A stretch of 45,693 bases of DNA from Myxococcales bacterium (GTDB lineage Bacteria > Myxococcota_A > UBA9160 > UBA4427): positions 1 through 45,693 of the forward strand of contig JAAZXM010000032.1 of the NCBI GenBank assembly GCA_014240165.1, read 5' to 3'. Positions 7,895 to 15,978 of this stretch are shown here, piece by piece. Every line of letters begins with the position of its first letter. The first letter of the stretch is position 1. The notes under the pieces were generated by a model. The model worked only from the letters and a program-made list of their open reading frames with translations. It did no database searches and was not told the DNA's origin. Both the position numbers and the translations under genes were made by a program.

Positions 7895-8692
7895 CTATCG
7901 CCCCTTGAATTGGGCGGGTCTCTTTTCGAGAAAGGCGCGAGGGCCTTCGGCGGCATCTTCCGAACTCATGACTTTCATCCCGTGCTGTTGCTCGATGACG
8001 AAAGCCTCTTCTTCCGCGAGTGTTTCGGTTTCGCGCAGGGTCGCCAGGATACCCCGAACCGCCAGGGGGCCATTGGATGAGAGGCGTTCGGCGATCTCTT
8101 TCGCTTTCGAGAGGGCTTCGCCATCGGGTACGACGTGGTTGATCAGGCCGAGTTCCAGGGCCCTTCGGGCGGGCAGATCTTCCCCTCCCAGGAGCATCTC
8201 TGCAGCCACCGCATAACCGATCTGGCGTCTCAGTCGCACGGCGGACCCCGCCATGGGAAAGAGGCCTCTTTGCACCTCGGTGACGCCGAAAACCGCACTC
8301 TCCCCCGCGACGCGGATATCCGTTCCTTGCAAGATTTCGGTCCCGCCCGCCCGGGCGAAGCCTTCGGCGGCGAGAATCACGGGCTTGCCCGGACGATCCG
8401 TTTTCAGCCATGCGCCGTAGATCACCGCGGGTTCTTTCATCACCCGCTCCATGAATTCGTTCTCGGGCTTTCCCGAGCGAAGCTTCGGAATCTCTGACAG
8501 GTCCATGCCGGCGCAGAACGTATCGCCTCGACCTGTCAGGATGGCGACTCGGAGGTCGTCGTTGCTGTCGAGATCACGCCAGGCATCGTATAGGCGGCAC
8601 ATGACTTCGCAGTTGACGGCGTTCCTTTTCTCGGGGCGGTTCAAGGTGACTGTCAGGGTATGGTTTTCCTGCTCGATGAGTACGGCGGACAT
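7895..8692 (-). CDS. Enoyl-CoA hydratase/isomerase (crotonase family)
   Basis: This 265-aa crotonase-fold protein would hydrate or isomerise enoyl-CoA thioesters in the cytosol. The CoA-binding N-terminal part contains LNRPEKRNAV and FCAGMDLSEI (oxyanion hole). Both acidic residues used by hydratases appear present: Glu in AGGTEILQGTD and Glu in VTEVQRGLFPMAG. The start ATG at 8690-8692 has GGAGTTGAA directly upstream. It lies downstream of phaR on the same strand, separated by the minisatellite, so a role in fatty-acid or polyhydroxyalkanoate precursor metabolism is plausible but inferred. Confidence 0.9.
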   Translation of the reverse strand: MSAVLIEQENHTLTVTLNRPEKRNAVNCEVMCRLYDAWRDLDSNDDLRVAILTGRGDTFCAGMDLSEIPKLRSGKPENEFMERVMKEPAVIYGAWLKTDRPGKPVILAAEGFARAGGTEILQGTDIRVAGESAVFGVTEVQRGLFPMAGSAVRLRRQIGYAVAAEMLLGGEDLPARRALELGLINHVVPDGEALSKAKEIAERLSSNGPLAVRGILATLRETETLAEEEAFVIEQQHGMKVMSSEDAAEGPRAFLEKRPAQFKGR

Positions 8693-8750
8693 TTCAACTC
8701 CTCAATGGAAGGCGGTTTTGCTGGGGCGGGCATGCCCACGCGCTTGCCGC

Positions 8751-8875
8751 GCGCTTGATGTCGGGGCGCTTGATTTTGGGGCGCTTGATGTTGGGGCGCT
8801 TGATTTTGGGGCGCTTGATGTTGGAGCGCTTGATGTTGGGGCGCTTGATGTTGGAGCGCTTGATGTTGGAGCGCT
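8751..8875. repeat. 15-bp minisatellite, 8 units plus a partial, between phaR and enoyl-CoA hydratase
   Basis: Eight head-to-tail 15-bp units cover 8751-8870, with consensus gcgcttgatgttggg (plus strand), followed by a partial gcgct. Variation is at three positions: gatg/gatt, tt/tc, and the final g/a. The remainder of the 8693-8925 gap contains nothing recognisable. Open frames run through the repeat on both strands only because 15 is a multiple of three. Confidence 0.95.
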
Positions 8876-8925
8876 CTCGCCGAATCCAGGTCTCTCGCCT
8901 GGCCTCGGGATAGGCCGTGGGGGAA

Positions 8926-9549
8926 TCAATCGCCTTCGGACCGATCGTCCCCAGAATTTCCTTCTTGATCGCGTCGGGCAAAAGCCTCTTCGAGTGCCTT
9001 GACGGCACCCGCCACGCGTTCGAGATTCTGATTCAGCGACTCTACGTCCGAGCGGCGAGGGAGGTCGAGCATGCGAAAGACTCGCTCGACAGCGTTTTGT
9101 ACCAGGTTGTCCAGTTCCGGGGGGGGCTGGAAGAATCCGTGTTGGGGGCGCCCGCTTCGTGCGTTCCCTTCACCTTCGTTCTCGGAGCCTTCGCGTTGTC
9201 CTCCCGCGTCATCGGCGGCGCCGACCATTCGGCGAACGCGGTCCTGGAAATCACCGATTCCCTCGCTGGCGTCGTCGACGCCTTTGCGCAGTGCATCGTA
9301 GAGCGCGTCCCCACCTCTCCCCAGAATTTGTGAGAGCAGGGTGTCCGGCGGCTGCGTGTGGGATCGCTCGCTGTCGACGAGGATTTGCGAGAGGGCGACG
9401 GAGGTAATGTCCTCGCCGGTCTCTTTATCAATGACGCGTACTTCTTCGCCGGCATCGAGTAACTCGGCGATACCCTTCAGCGTGATGTATCGGCTTGTCT
9501 GGGTATTGTAGAGCTTGCGGTTTGCGTAGCGTTTGATCAGGATCGCCAT
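8926..9549 (-). CDS. phaR: Polyhydroxyalkanoate synthesis regulator PhaR
   Basis: PhaR-type proteins bind DNA and PHA granules and repress phasin and PHA synthesis genes. The N-terminal 60 residues are the diagnostic PHB-accumulation regulatory DNA-binding domain: IKRYANRKLYNTQTSRYITL at 5-24, then a segment with VRVIDKETGEDIT. The middle is Gly/Glu-rich and probably disordered, and the C-terminal part (about 140-190) is helical. At 207 aa it is in the normal range. Starts at ATG 9547-9549. No PHA synthase or clear phasin is in the window. The 182-aa Ala-rich protein upstream could be a partner. Confidence 0.93.
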   Translation of the reverse strand: MAILIKRYANRKLYNTQTSRYITLKGIAELLDAGEEVRVIDKETGEDITSVALSQILVDSERSHTQPPDTLLSQILGRGGDALYDALRKGVDDASEGIGDFQDRVRRMVGAADDAGGQREGSENEGEGNARSGRPQHGFFQPPPELDNLVQNAVERVFRMLDLPRRSDVESLNQNLERVAGAVKALEEAFARRDQEGNSGDDRSEGD

Positions 9550-9673
9550 GAAAGACTCGCTCGATCCTCATGGGGCAGCAGGGGGCCCCTCCGGTTGAGT
9601 CGCGCGGCTGGCACCCTAGCACACGGGGGAGAGACGGGATTCAAGGGAGGCAAGGCTTCGGCAAGAGAAGGGG

Positions 9674-10222
9674 TCAATGACGGTTTGCTCCTGCACGGGC
9701 CGCTTTGGGGCTTCGACTGGGTGCTTTTTGCTTGTTTGAGCGAGTGCGCGGAGCAGGCTGCTCTCCGAACTCCCAGAGAATTTCGCGGACCCCGAGAAAG
9801 GCCCGCAGAACCGTGCGTGCATCGGTGTCGCTTCGCGCTCGTTCCTGCCAACGCGCGATTTCCATTTCGACTGCTTCCAGAATCGCGGGAAGCCCAGGGG
9901 AGTCCGGGGCCTCGGTTGGGCCGCGAAGTGTTCGCGCCCAGCGTTCGATCGCCTCTGCGACATGGGCGATGGGCGAACTCGGCTCCGCATGGCGCGCTAC
10001 GGGCTGATCGGCGAGCAGAATGGATAGGGCATCCATCAATGCCCGCGCAGCCAATAGCGCTTCGGAAGCCGAGTTTCGGGCGTGCTGGAGTCCTCGGGCC
10101 AAGGCTTCGTCTACGGTTTCCGGCGCAGGCGGTTTCGGCACGCCTCGACTTCGATCCATTGCCCGAGGGTAGTCTCTCCTCGACGGGGCTGCCGGTGGAT
10201 CGGGAAATCTTGACCGGCTCAT
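9674..10222 (-). CDS. Hypothetical Ala-rich helical protein upstream of phaR
   Basis: The family was not recognised. The 182-aa product has a basic Pro-rich N-terminus (1-35), a long Ala/Glu/Arg-rich helical middle (about 38-160) and a basic tail. It has no signal peptide or membrane segment. It lies 124 bp upstream of phaR on the same strand, so it may be granule-associated (phasins are also small, helical and Ala-rich), but this is only a guess from context. The start used (10220-10222) has AGGTCAG upstream; Met22 at 10157-10159 is an alternative. Confidence 0.6.
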   Translation of the reverse strand: MSRSRFPDPPAAPSRRDYPRAMDRSRGVPKPPAPETVDEALARGLQHARNSASEALLAARALMDALSILLADQPVARHAEPSSPIAHVAEAIERWARTLRGPTEAPDSPGLPAILEAVEMEIARWQERARSDTDARTVLRAFLGVREILWEFGEQPAPRTRSNKQKAPSRSPKAARAGANRH

Positions 10223-10290
10223 CTGACCTGAAGCGCCGTGTCGGGCTACGATAAGGCCACTCGCGTGGAGCGAGGATCGAGGACAGTCCT

Positions 10291-11451
10291 TTGATCGTCA
10301 CCTGCCCGAATTGCTCCGCCAGCTTCGAAGTCGAAGCGTCTCAAGTGCCCGCTGCGGGTACGCGTGTGCGCTGCTCCCAATGCGAGAACGTTTTTTTTCT
10401 CGATCCGCTGTCGGCGTCAGTGGGCGCTTCTGATGTGGGCGAGGGGGAGGCCAAGGAAGGCGCCGAAGGAGAGCGGGTCTTATGGGGCGAAGCCGAAGAT
10501 GACGACCTTCGGGACTCTCCCGGATTCGAGGTGGAGATGGAATCCGCCGATCACGATGGGGATCTCGTTGAGTCGGTGTCCTCCATCGAGGACGAGGGAG
10601 AACTCCTGGAGGCGACGCCCCTCGAGGAGGATGACTTTTCGGACCTTTCCTTTTCGGGTGAGGCGGTTGGCGCGGAATCGACGGATTCGGGAGACCGCGC
10701 CGAAGCGGATGGTGGGTCCTTCGCTGACGAAGAGATCCAGGTACCGAGCCGGGGCGGTGCTGGCGAGAGCAGCCCTTCGTCATCGGCGGCTCCCGCAGCG
10801 ACAGCCTCGGAGGAGGATCCAGAGGACAAGGTTGCGATTGGCGCGATTGCGCTCGAATCCGTACCGGCGGGAAGTCATCGAGACGTGGGCGTTCGCGCTC
10901 CGGTTTCTTGGGGGCTTCGGAGGCGGTTCAGCGCAGTGGGGCGGGGCGTGGGTTGGGGGCTCACCGCAGTCCTGATTCTGCTCGCACTGGCGACCACCTT
11001 GCGAGAGACGAGCGATTCATTGCGTTCGGTCAGCCAGTCCATAGAGGTGGGCACCTTGCGTGTGGACAGTCTCCGGGGAGAATGGGTGGACACCATGGCG
11101 GGTCGTACATTGCTCGCCGTCACAGGCGAGTTGCGAAACCCATCGAGTTCTCCTGAAATTCTCGGGGCGATCCTCGAGGTGTCGCTGGTGGGTTCGGACG
11201 GTCGTCGGCTCGTCTGGCCTGCAGCGGCCATGGGATTGCGCATCCCGGAGAACGAGATTCGCGAGTTGCCGCCGGCCGCCTTGGAGAGCAGCCAGGAGCA
11301 AGCTGCTCGGGAGCTGGCAGTGCTGGTGTTGGATCCCGGTCAGGCCGTGGCCGTACAGGCATTTTTCGCCCGCCCGCCGGACGACGCGGTCCGGTTTGCG
11401 CTGGATCTGGGCCCTGATGTGCCCCGACCCGCGCCGAATCAAGGACAGTGA
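10291..11451 (+). CDS. MJ0042-type zinc-ribbon membrane protein (DUF3426-like C-terminus)
   Basis: The N-terminal zinc ribbon has CPNC (5-8) and CSQC (28-31), the MJ0042 family pattern. A very acidic low-complexity region (about 50-190) follows, then one membrane helix (about 225-245) and a C-terminal domain of about 130 residues resembling DUF3426 (beta-rich, FxLxAxLRNPSS-like stretch). Topology suggests a cytoplasmic zinc ribbon and an extracytoplasmic C-terminal domain. Function is unknown. It starts at TTG 10291, supported by GAGGACAG seven bases upstream and by the first cysteines following immediately. It is divergent from the 182-aa hypothetical across 68 bp. Confidence 0.85.
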   Translation: MIVTCPNCSASFEVEASQVPAAGTRVRCSQCENVFFLDPLSASVGASDVGEGEAKEGAEGERVLWGEAEDDDLRDSPGFEVEMESADHDGDLVESVSSIEDEGELLEATPLEEDDFSDLSFSGEAVGAESTDSGDRAEADGGSFADEEIQVPSRGGAGESSPSSSAAPAATASEEDPEDKVAIGAIALESVPAGSHRDVGVRAPVSWGLRRRFSAVGRGVGWGLTAVLILLALATTLRETSDSLRSVSQSIEVGTLRVDSLRGEWVDTMAGRTLLAVTGELRNPSSSPEILGAILEVSLVGSDGRRLVWPAAAMGLRIPENEIRELPPAALESSQEQAARELAVLVLDPGQAVAVQAFFARPPDDAVRFALDLGPDVPRPAPNQGQ

Positions 11452-11472
11452 TGGCGCGGGGTCCTGGCGTGC

Positions 11473-11682
11473 TCAGGAGTCGGGTTTGGTCTCGCTGCTC
11501 TCGCCCGGGCCACCCTCCTGGTCCGGAGTGACGTCGATTTCGTCGTCCCCGGATACGCCGGCCTTGAAGTTCTTGATCGCTTTGCCGACGCCCGCTCCAA
11601 TCTCGGGTAGCCTGCGGGCTCCGAAGAGGATCACCACTATCACGAGGATGATGCCAAGTTCCGTGGCGCCAAGTCCAAACAT
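11473..11682 (-). CDS. tatA: Twin-arginine translocase subunit TatA/TatE
   Basis: TatA forms the pore of the Tat pathway, which exports folded proteins. The 69-aa protein has the short N-terminal membrane helix (about 6-22), the hinge [12 protein letters not shown] and an amphipathic helix, then an acidic tail. The start is set at ATG 11680-11682, because GGAG lies six bases before it; a further ATG four codons upstream lacks a ribosome site. tatB and tatC are not nearby. It converges on the zinc-ribbon gene. Confidence 0.93.
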   Translation of the reverse strand: MFGLGATELGIILVIVVILFGARRLPEIGAGVGKAIKNFKAGVSGDDEIDVTPDQEGGPGESSETKPDS

Positions 11683-11828
11683 CGAACACTCCATGGCGGC
11701 TTACGTTCCGACCGCTTCGGGGCTGGAAAGTGCCCCTGGCTCGGGCCGCGGTCAAGCCATACGGGGGCGAGGCGTCAGATTTGCGAAGAATTCCCCGTTT
11801 CCCCGGGGAGCACACTGAGGAGTTCAAA

Positions 11829-13181
11829 TTGGCGATATTCAAGGCTTACGATATTCGGGGGATCGTTCCCGGCGAACTGGACGCCAGCATCGCCTACGGG
11901 GTGGGGCGGGCGACCGCCCGCTTCGTCTCGGCGGAGACCCTGGTGGTGGGTCGGGATGCCCGCCCGCACTCGCCGGAATTATGCTCGGCGATGATTCAGG
12001 GCATGATCGAGGAGGGGGTTTCGGTCATCGATCTGGGCCTTGCCGCAACCCCGATGCTCTATTACGCCGTTGCGAGCCTGGGAGCGGGTGGGGGGGTCAT
12101 GGTGACGGCCTCGCACAATCCGGCCGAGTACAACGGCTTCAAGATCTGCCGCGAAAACGCGATTCCCATCGGCGAGGCCACAGGGCTGAAGGAAATCGAG
12201 AAGCTCGTCCCCGCGTGTATGGAAGCGAGAAAGGCCTCGCAGCCGGGCCGAATCGAGGAGCACGATATTCGAAGTGATTATGCGAGCCACGCCCTGCGGG
12301 TGGGGAGCGGCCGGCCGACGGTCAAGGTCGCCATCGATTGCGGCAATGGTATGGCGAGTGTCGGTCTCGAACCCGTTCTCGACCAATTGCCCGTGGAGGT
12401 GGAGCGACTCTATTTCGAACCAGACGGGACCTTCCCGAACCACGAGGCCGATCCCCTCAAGGTGGAGAATCTGGCCGACGTATCCGAGGCGGTTCGTCGC
12501 GTGGGCGCGGATTTTGGCGTGGCCTTCGACGGTGATGCCGATCGTGCGGTGTTCGTGGACGAGGCGGGGCGCCCGATCTCATCGGATCTCATGACCGCAG
12601 TTCTGGGCCGTCGACAACTGGCGAATAATCCCGGAGGCCTCGTGCTCTACGATCTGCGTTCGAGCCGCGCGGTGGCCGAGGAAGTGGAGCGAGCCGGGGG
12701 CGAAGCCGAGATGTGTCGCGTGGGTCACTCCTTCGTCAAGGCGCAGATGCGTGAGTCGGGTGCGATCTTTGCCGGCGAACTCTCGGGTCATATGTATTTC
12801 AGGTTCACGGATTTCGCTGACGATCTCTTCGCCGACGACGCCATCGCGGCTTTCGTTGCCCTGCTGGATGTCCTCGAGGCCGAAGCTCGGCCGCTTTCAG
12901 AGATCATTGCTCCTCTGCGGCGCTACCACGCCAGCGGAGAGATCAATCGCCGAGTGCGGGATACGGACGTGGTTCTGGATGCGGTGGAGAAAGAGCATTC
13001 AGGTGCCCCCTCGATCTCCAAGCTCGACGGCCTCCGGGTCGGATATTCGGATTGGTGGTTCAACCTCAGGCCGTCGAATACCGAGCCTGTTTTGCGGCTC
13101 AATCTGGAGGCCGACAGCGAGGAGAAAATGGTCGAGGAAAGGGATCGGATCCTGGCCCGGGTGGAGGAGATCGGAGCCTGA
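11829..13181 (+). CDS. Phosphomannomutase/phosphoglucomutase
   Basis: This alpha-D-phosphohexomutase interconverts 1- and 6-phosphates of mannose or glucose, feeding nucleotide sugars, LPS, exopolysaccharide and glycogen. The 450-aa protein is complete, with four domains. The phosphoserine loop is VTASHNPAEYNGFK, the Mg loop FDGDADRAVFVDE, the sugar-recognition loop GELSGHMYF, and the phosphate-binding loop RPSNTEPVLRL. The start is TTG at 11829 (MAIFKAYDIRG), with GAGGAG six bases before; the open frame extends further upstream without a better site. The GELSGH loop matches bispecific AlgC-type enzymes, but sugar preference is not certain. Confidence 0.93.
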   Translation: MAIFKAYDIRGIVPGELDASIAYGVGRATARFVSAETLVVGRDARPHSPELCSAMIQGMIEEGVSVIDLGLAATPMLYYAVASLGAGGGVMVTASHNPAEYNGFKICRENAIPIGEATGLKEIEKLVPACMEARKASQPGRIEEHDIRSDYASHALRVGSGRPTVKVAIDCGNGMASVGLEPVLDQLPVEVERLYFEPDGTFPNHEADPLKVENLADVSEAVRRVGADFGVAFDGDADRAVFVDEAGRPISSDLMTAVLGRRQLANNPGGLVLYDLRSSRAVAEEVERAGGEAEMCRVGHSFVKAQMRESGAIFAGELSGHMYFRFTDFADDLFADDAIAAFVALLDVLEAEARPLSEIIAPLRRYHASGEINRRVRDTDVVLDAVEKEHSGAPSISKLDGLRVGYSDWWFNLRPSNTEPVLRLNLEADSEEKMVEERDRILARVEEIGA

Positions 13182-13202
13182 ATTCGAACCCTGGATCTGG
13201 TC

Positions 13203-14270
13203 CTACGAGCCCGACAATTCTTCCTGGATCAGTGCGTCGAAGGCCTCGAATGGCTGAGCGCCGTTGAGGAAGATGCCGTTGATGAAAAATGCCGGGGTCC
13301 CGGTTGCCCCCAATCGCTCAGCCGCCTCGAGGTCAGCCGCGACCAGGGCCTCGGTTTCCGGCGCGCTCATACAGGCTTCGAAACTCTCCATGTCGAGGTC
13401 CAGGGAACTCGCGTAGGCCGAAAGCTGTTCCCGTTGCAGGGCCCTCTGATTTTCGAAGAGGACATCGTGGTAGTCCCAGAAGCGCCCCTGATTCCCTGCG
13501 CAGATCGACCCGTAGGCCGCGATTCTCGCCTGGGCATGAAAGCTGAGGGGAAGGTGGCGGAAGACGATTCGAACCTGCTCGGGGTAGCGAGCCGCGATCT
13601 CTTTGATCGTGGGCACGACTCGAGAGCAGTAGGGGCATTGAAAGTCGCTGAATTCCACGATGGTGATCGGAGCGGTTTCAGGCCCAATGGAGTATCCGGT
13701 GGCCGCAACCGTTTTGCGTTCGCGAGGCAGTGAGATGACGACCACGGCCTCCTCACGCAGTTTTTCGCGAACCTCTTCTTCTTGCATCTTCTCGAGGTAT
13801 TGGCGAATGGGGGCGGAGAGCGTCTCGATAGTCGAACCGGGTGCGAATCGGGCCTGGTTTTGTGCGAAGAATTCTTCCACATCCCCGTCCGTCACTGCGG
13901 GGAGATCGGCGACTTGTGCTGAAAGCCACTCGTCACCCGTCATTTGGGCGGCCTCGGATTGCTGGGCCAGAAGCGTCTCGTCAACGATTAAGTTGATCGC
14001 GTCGCGTCGCGCTTGATAGAGCGCCGGGTCATCCTTGCCCGCCGGGAACTTCTCGTCGAAGAGCTGCTCCCGGATACGTCTGTCGACATCCGCCAAGGAA
14101 ATTGGCTGGGAGTCGACCTCGGCGATGATCGTTTGTTCCGATGCGTCGTCCTCGGCAGCGCCATCCCCTGCGTTTGCGCAGCCGAGTCCGAGGACGAGGC
14201 AGGCAAGCATGGCAAAAAAAGAGTGAGCGCGTTTGAGCGCTGGGGTTGCGTCGATGCTGGGTCGATTCAC
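13203..14270 (-). CDS. Exported DsbA/thioredoxin-fold protein with a SurA-N-like region
   Basis: This 355-aa protein has an N-terminal signal segment (about 13-34; either a weak lipobox ending at Cys31 or cleavage after ANA). Residues about 45-190 resemble the helical N-terminal region of SurA/PpiC chaperones (start EVDSQPISLADVDRRI). The C-terminal 175 residues are a DsbA-like thioredoxin domain with the active site DFQCPYCSRV and the cis-Pro in GATGTPAFFING. It probably acts as a periplasmic thiol oxidase, isomerase or chaperone. The start is GTG at 14268-14270, with GGGAGG just upstream; the longer frame upstream has no such site. Confidence 0.88.
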   Translation of the reverse strand: MNRPSIDATPALKRAHSFFAMLACLVLGLGCANAGDGAAEDDASEQTIIAEVDSQPISLADVDRRIREQLFDEKFPAGKDDPALYQARRDAINLIVDETLLAQQSEAAQMTGDEWLSAQVADLPAVTDGDVEEFFAQNQARFAPGSTIETLSAPIRQYLEKMQEEEVREKLREEAVVVISLPRERKTVAATGYSIGPETAPITIVEFSDFQCPYCSRVVPTIKEIAARYPEQVRIVFRHLPLSFHAQARIAAYGSICAGNQGRFWDYHDVLFENQRALQREQLSAYASSLDLDMESFEACMSAPETEALVAADLEAAERLGATGTPAFFINGIFLNGAQPFEAFDALIQEELSGS

Positions 14271-14334
14271 ATTATCCTCCCGGGTGCTGGTTGATCCTAG
14301 CCTTATCCGCGACTTGGGGGTACTTGATCTTGCC

Positions 14335-14982
14335 TCAGGCGAGGAGCGATGCAAGGAATTCGGCCATCGCCGCCTGGGCCAGGTCATCCGCTCGGCCGCC
14401 GTTGAAATTTTCTCCGACGAAAGTACGCGAAGGCCCGCATGGAGCAAAGAGCTCATCATCGCCGTTGGCCACGCCGTTGCGCTCGGGTACCAGGCGGAGG
14501 TCGATTCGAAAGAGGGTCTCCGCGTCGAGTTCGGGGAGTTCCCTTGCGGCAGTGAAGAGGCAAGCCAATTCTTCCTGGGCCTGGGCGAAGAACTGGGAGA
14601 CGAGAGGCGATGGCCGAGAGCCGGCTTGCCCAGGCTTCAAGGCGGCGATCAATTGAAGGCTCATCTTCGGACTCCGGCGGGTGCCTGTCAGAGGCCAGTT
14701 CATGTCCAATACCGCTGCGCCTGACTCGAGGGCGCGCCTCACCGAGGCGTCCTGGATGCCCTCTACCTCATCGTGGACAAAGAGGGCAAGTGGCCGGGGC
14801 GGGCTCCCGGCATGCGGGGCAAGAAGCCGGGCGCTGACTCTTTCTCCCCGGGCGCTGAATTCGAGAATCTGGCCCGTGGCCCCGGGGAGGGCTGTGGGTT
14901 CGGCCAGGGGACGCACCGAGAGGGAGAGCTGTGCGGCTGGCGGCGGCCGAGCAGGGTCTCCGAAGGGCCGGGGCGTGGACAT
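14335..14982 (-). CDS. Alpha/beta-hydrolase-like protein, apparently lacking the catalytic triad
   Basis: The first half of this 215-aa product resembles the N-terminal half of dienelactone-hydrolase/alpha-beta-hydrolase proteins: LALFVHDEVEGIQDASVRR (oxyanion-strand region) and then AVLDMNWPLTGTRRSPKMS. Where a GxSxG nucleophile elbow would be expected there is FRIDLRLVPERNG, without a candidate serine motif. No final catalytic His is visible before the short C-terminus (MAEFLASLLA). It could be a degenerate, non-catalytic relative. The start at ATG 14980-14982 is uncertain (GTG three codons upstream is also possible) and has no clear ribosome site. Family assignment is tentative. Confidence 0.55.
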   Translation of the reverse strand: MSTPRPFGDPARPPPAAQLSLSVRPLAEPTALPGATGQILEFSARGERVSARLLAPHAGSPPRPLALFVHDEVEGIQDASVRRALESGAAVLDMNWPLTGTRRSPKMSLQLIAALKPGQAGSRPSPLVSQFFAQAQEELACLFTAARELPELDAETLFRIDLRLVPERNGVANGDDELFAPCGPSRTFVGENFNGGRADDLAQAAMAEFLASLLA

Positions 14983-15118
14983 CGGGCGCACGGTAGCAAT
15001 TCAGGCCCGGTCGGCCTGAGGCGATTCCCTTGAGATCGTCCTGAACCCGGACGCACACGTCGCCTGGGTCCGGTTCCCTTCGCCCGGTCATGGGGTCAAA
15101 GACCGGGGCCGAGGCAGT

Positions 15119-15769
15119 TCAGCGGGGCAGCAGCACCTTCCGCGCGCGGTAGAGATTCGACTTGACGGCGTCCTCTGATTTCTTGAATTGCGCTGCGATC
15201 TCGCTGATGGGCTTCTCATCGATATGATGAAGATGGAAGAGCTGGCGCTGCTCATCCGTCAACTTGACCGCCGCCGCGTCCATTTTCTGAATTCTCTCCT
15301 GGCATTCGTATTCCTGGAGAGGATCCGGCCGGGTGCTGGCGTGATGGGATGAGCCCTCGGAGTCGTCTTCGGTCAGCGGCACCGTGGGATGGCGTTTCCG
15401 CTTGAAACGATTCGCGATCACCCGCCGAGTGACGCCGAAGATCCAGGCGGAGAAGGGGGCTTCGCCACGGAACGAGTCCAAGCTGGAGAAGACCGCGATG
15501 AAGACTTCCTGGGTCGTCTCTTCGACATCGGCGCGGATGCCCATTCGGCGATCGACAAAGCGGTAAATGCGCTTGAAATAGCGATCGTAAAGTAATTCGA
15601 ACGCTTGTCGGTCACCCTTGCGAACCCGGTCGATGATCTCCCGGTCGGTGGCTTCCTTCGTTTCCGACGTTTTCGACGTCGCGGCTTCGCGCAATGCCTG
15701 CGGTTGGCGGGCCTGCTTGCGATCGATGGGCTCGGAGGTCCGACCCTTCGCGGTTGCCTGCATATCCAT
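15119..15769 (-). CDS. ECF-type RNA polymerase sigma factor
   Basis: This 216-aa sigma-70 family protein has no region 1 or 3. Region 2 covers about residues 45-115: AFELLYDRYFKRIYRFVDRR, the TTQEVFIAVF helix that contacts the -10, and FSAWIFGVTRRVIANRFKR. Region 4 (about 160-215) has LTDEQRQLFHLHHIDEKPIS and the recognition helix with AVKSNLYRARKVL. A 40-residue N-terminal extension is charged and probably disordered. No anti-sigma factor is next to it. ATG at 15767-15769 follows GGGGGAT. Group within the ECF family not assigned. Confidence 0.92.
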   Translation of the reverse strand: MDMQATAKGRTSEPIDRKQARQPQALREAATSKTSETKEATDREIIDRVRKGDRQAFELLYDRYFKRIYRFVDRRMGIRADVEETTQEVFIAVFSSLDSFRGEAPFSAWIFGVTRRVIANRFKRKRHPTVPLTEDDSEGSSHHASTRPDPLQEYECQERIQKMDAAAVKLTDEQRQLFHLHHIDEKPISEIAAQFKKSEDAVKSNLYRARKVLLPR

Positions 15770-15978
15770 ATCCCCCTGAATTCCCAGATTCAGTTCCCAG
15801 ATCGATTCGCCCCGCCCGGTCTGGGGCGGAGATCCTCTTCTAGGGGTGTGGCCGTGTCGGGTTCGGGGGTGTCAAAAAAAATGCTGCCAAACACAAAAAA
15901 GCTGCGTGTCCCCGCGGGTAGTGGGCGGGTGCGGTCCTCGCCGGACTCTGGGAGGCCCTGGGCCCGTAAGGGCGGGGC

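Noticed and set aside
8751..8875. CRISPR array
   Set aside because: Units are directly adjacent 15-mers without spacers and no cas gene is nearby.
8451..9008. Open frames through the minisatellite giving ALDVG or RSNIK pentapeptide repeats
   Set aside because: The 15-bp period keeps any frame open. The flanks show no start with a ribosome site, the ALDVG repeat does not match the A(D/N)LxX pentapeptide pattern, and the frame overlaps phaR or the hydratase gene.
13182..13202. T-loop-like GGGTTCGAATTC on the minus strand, as in a tRNA
   Set aside because: Only 21 bp lie between two genes, the T-stem is not complementary and no acceptor, D or anticodon arm can be drawn.
15838..15905. Terminator made of T-runs (T8 and T6 on the minus strand) between the nuclease-like gene and the sigma factor
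   Set aside because: The T-runs are clear but no stable stem directly precedes either of them.
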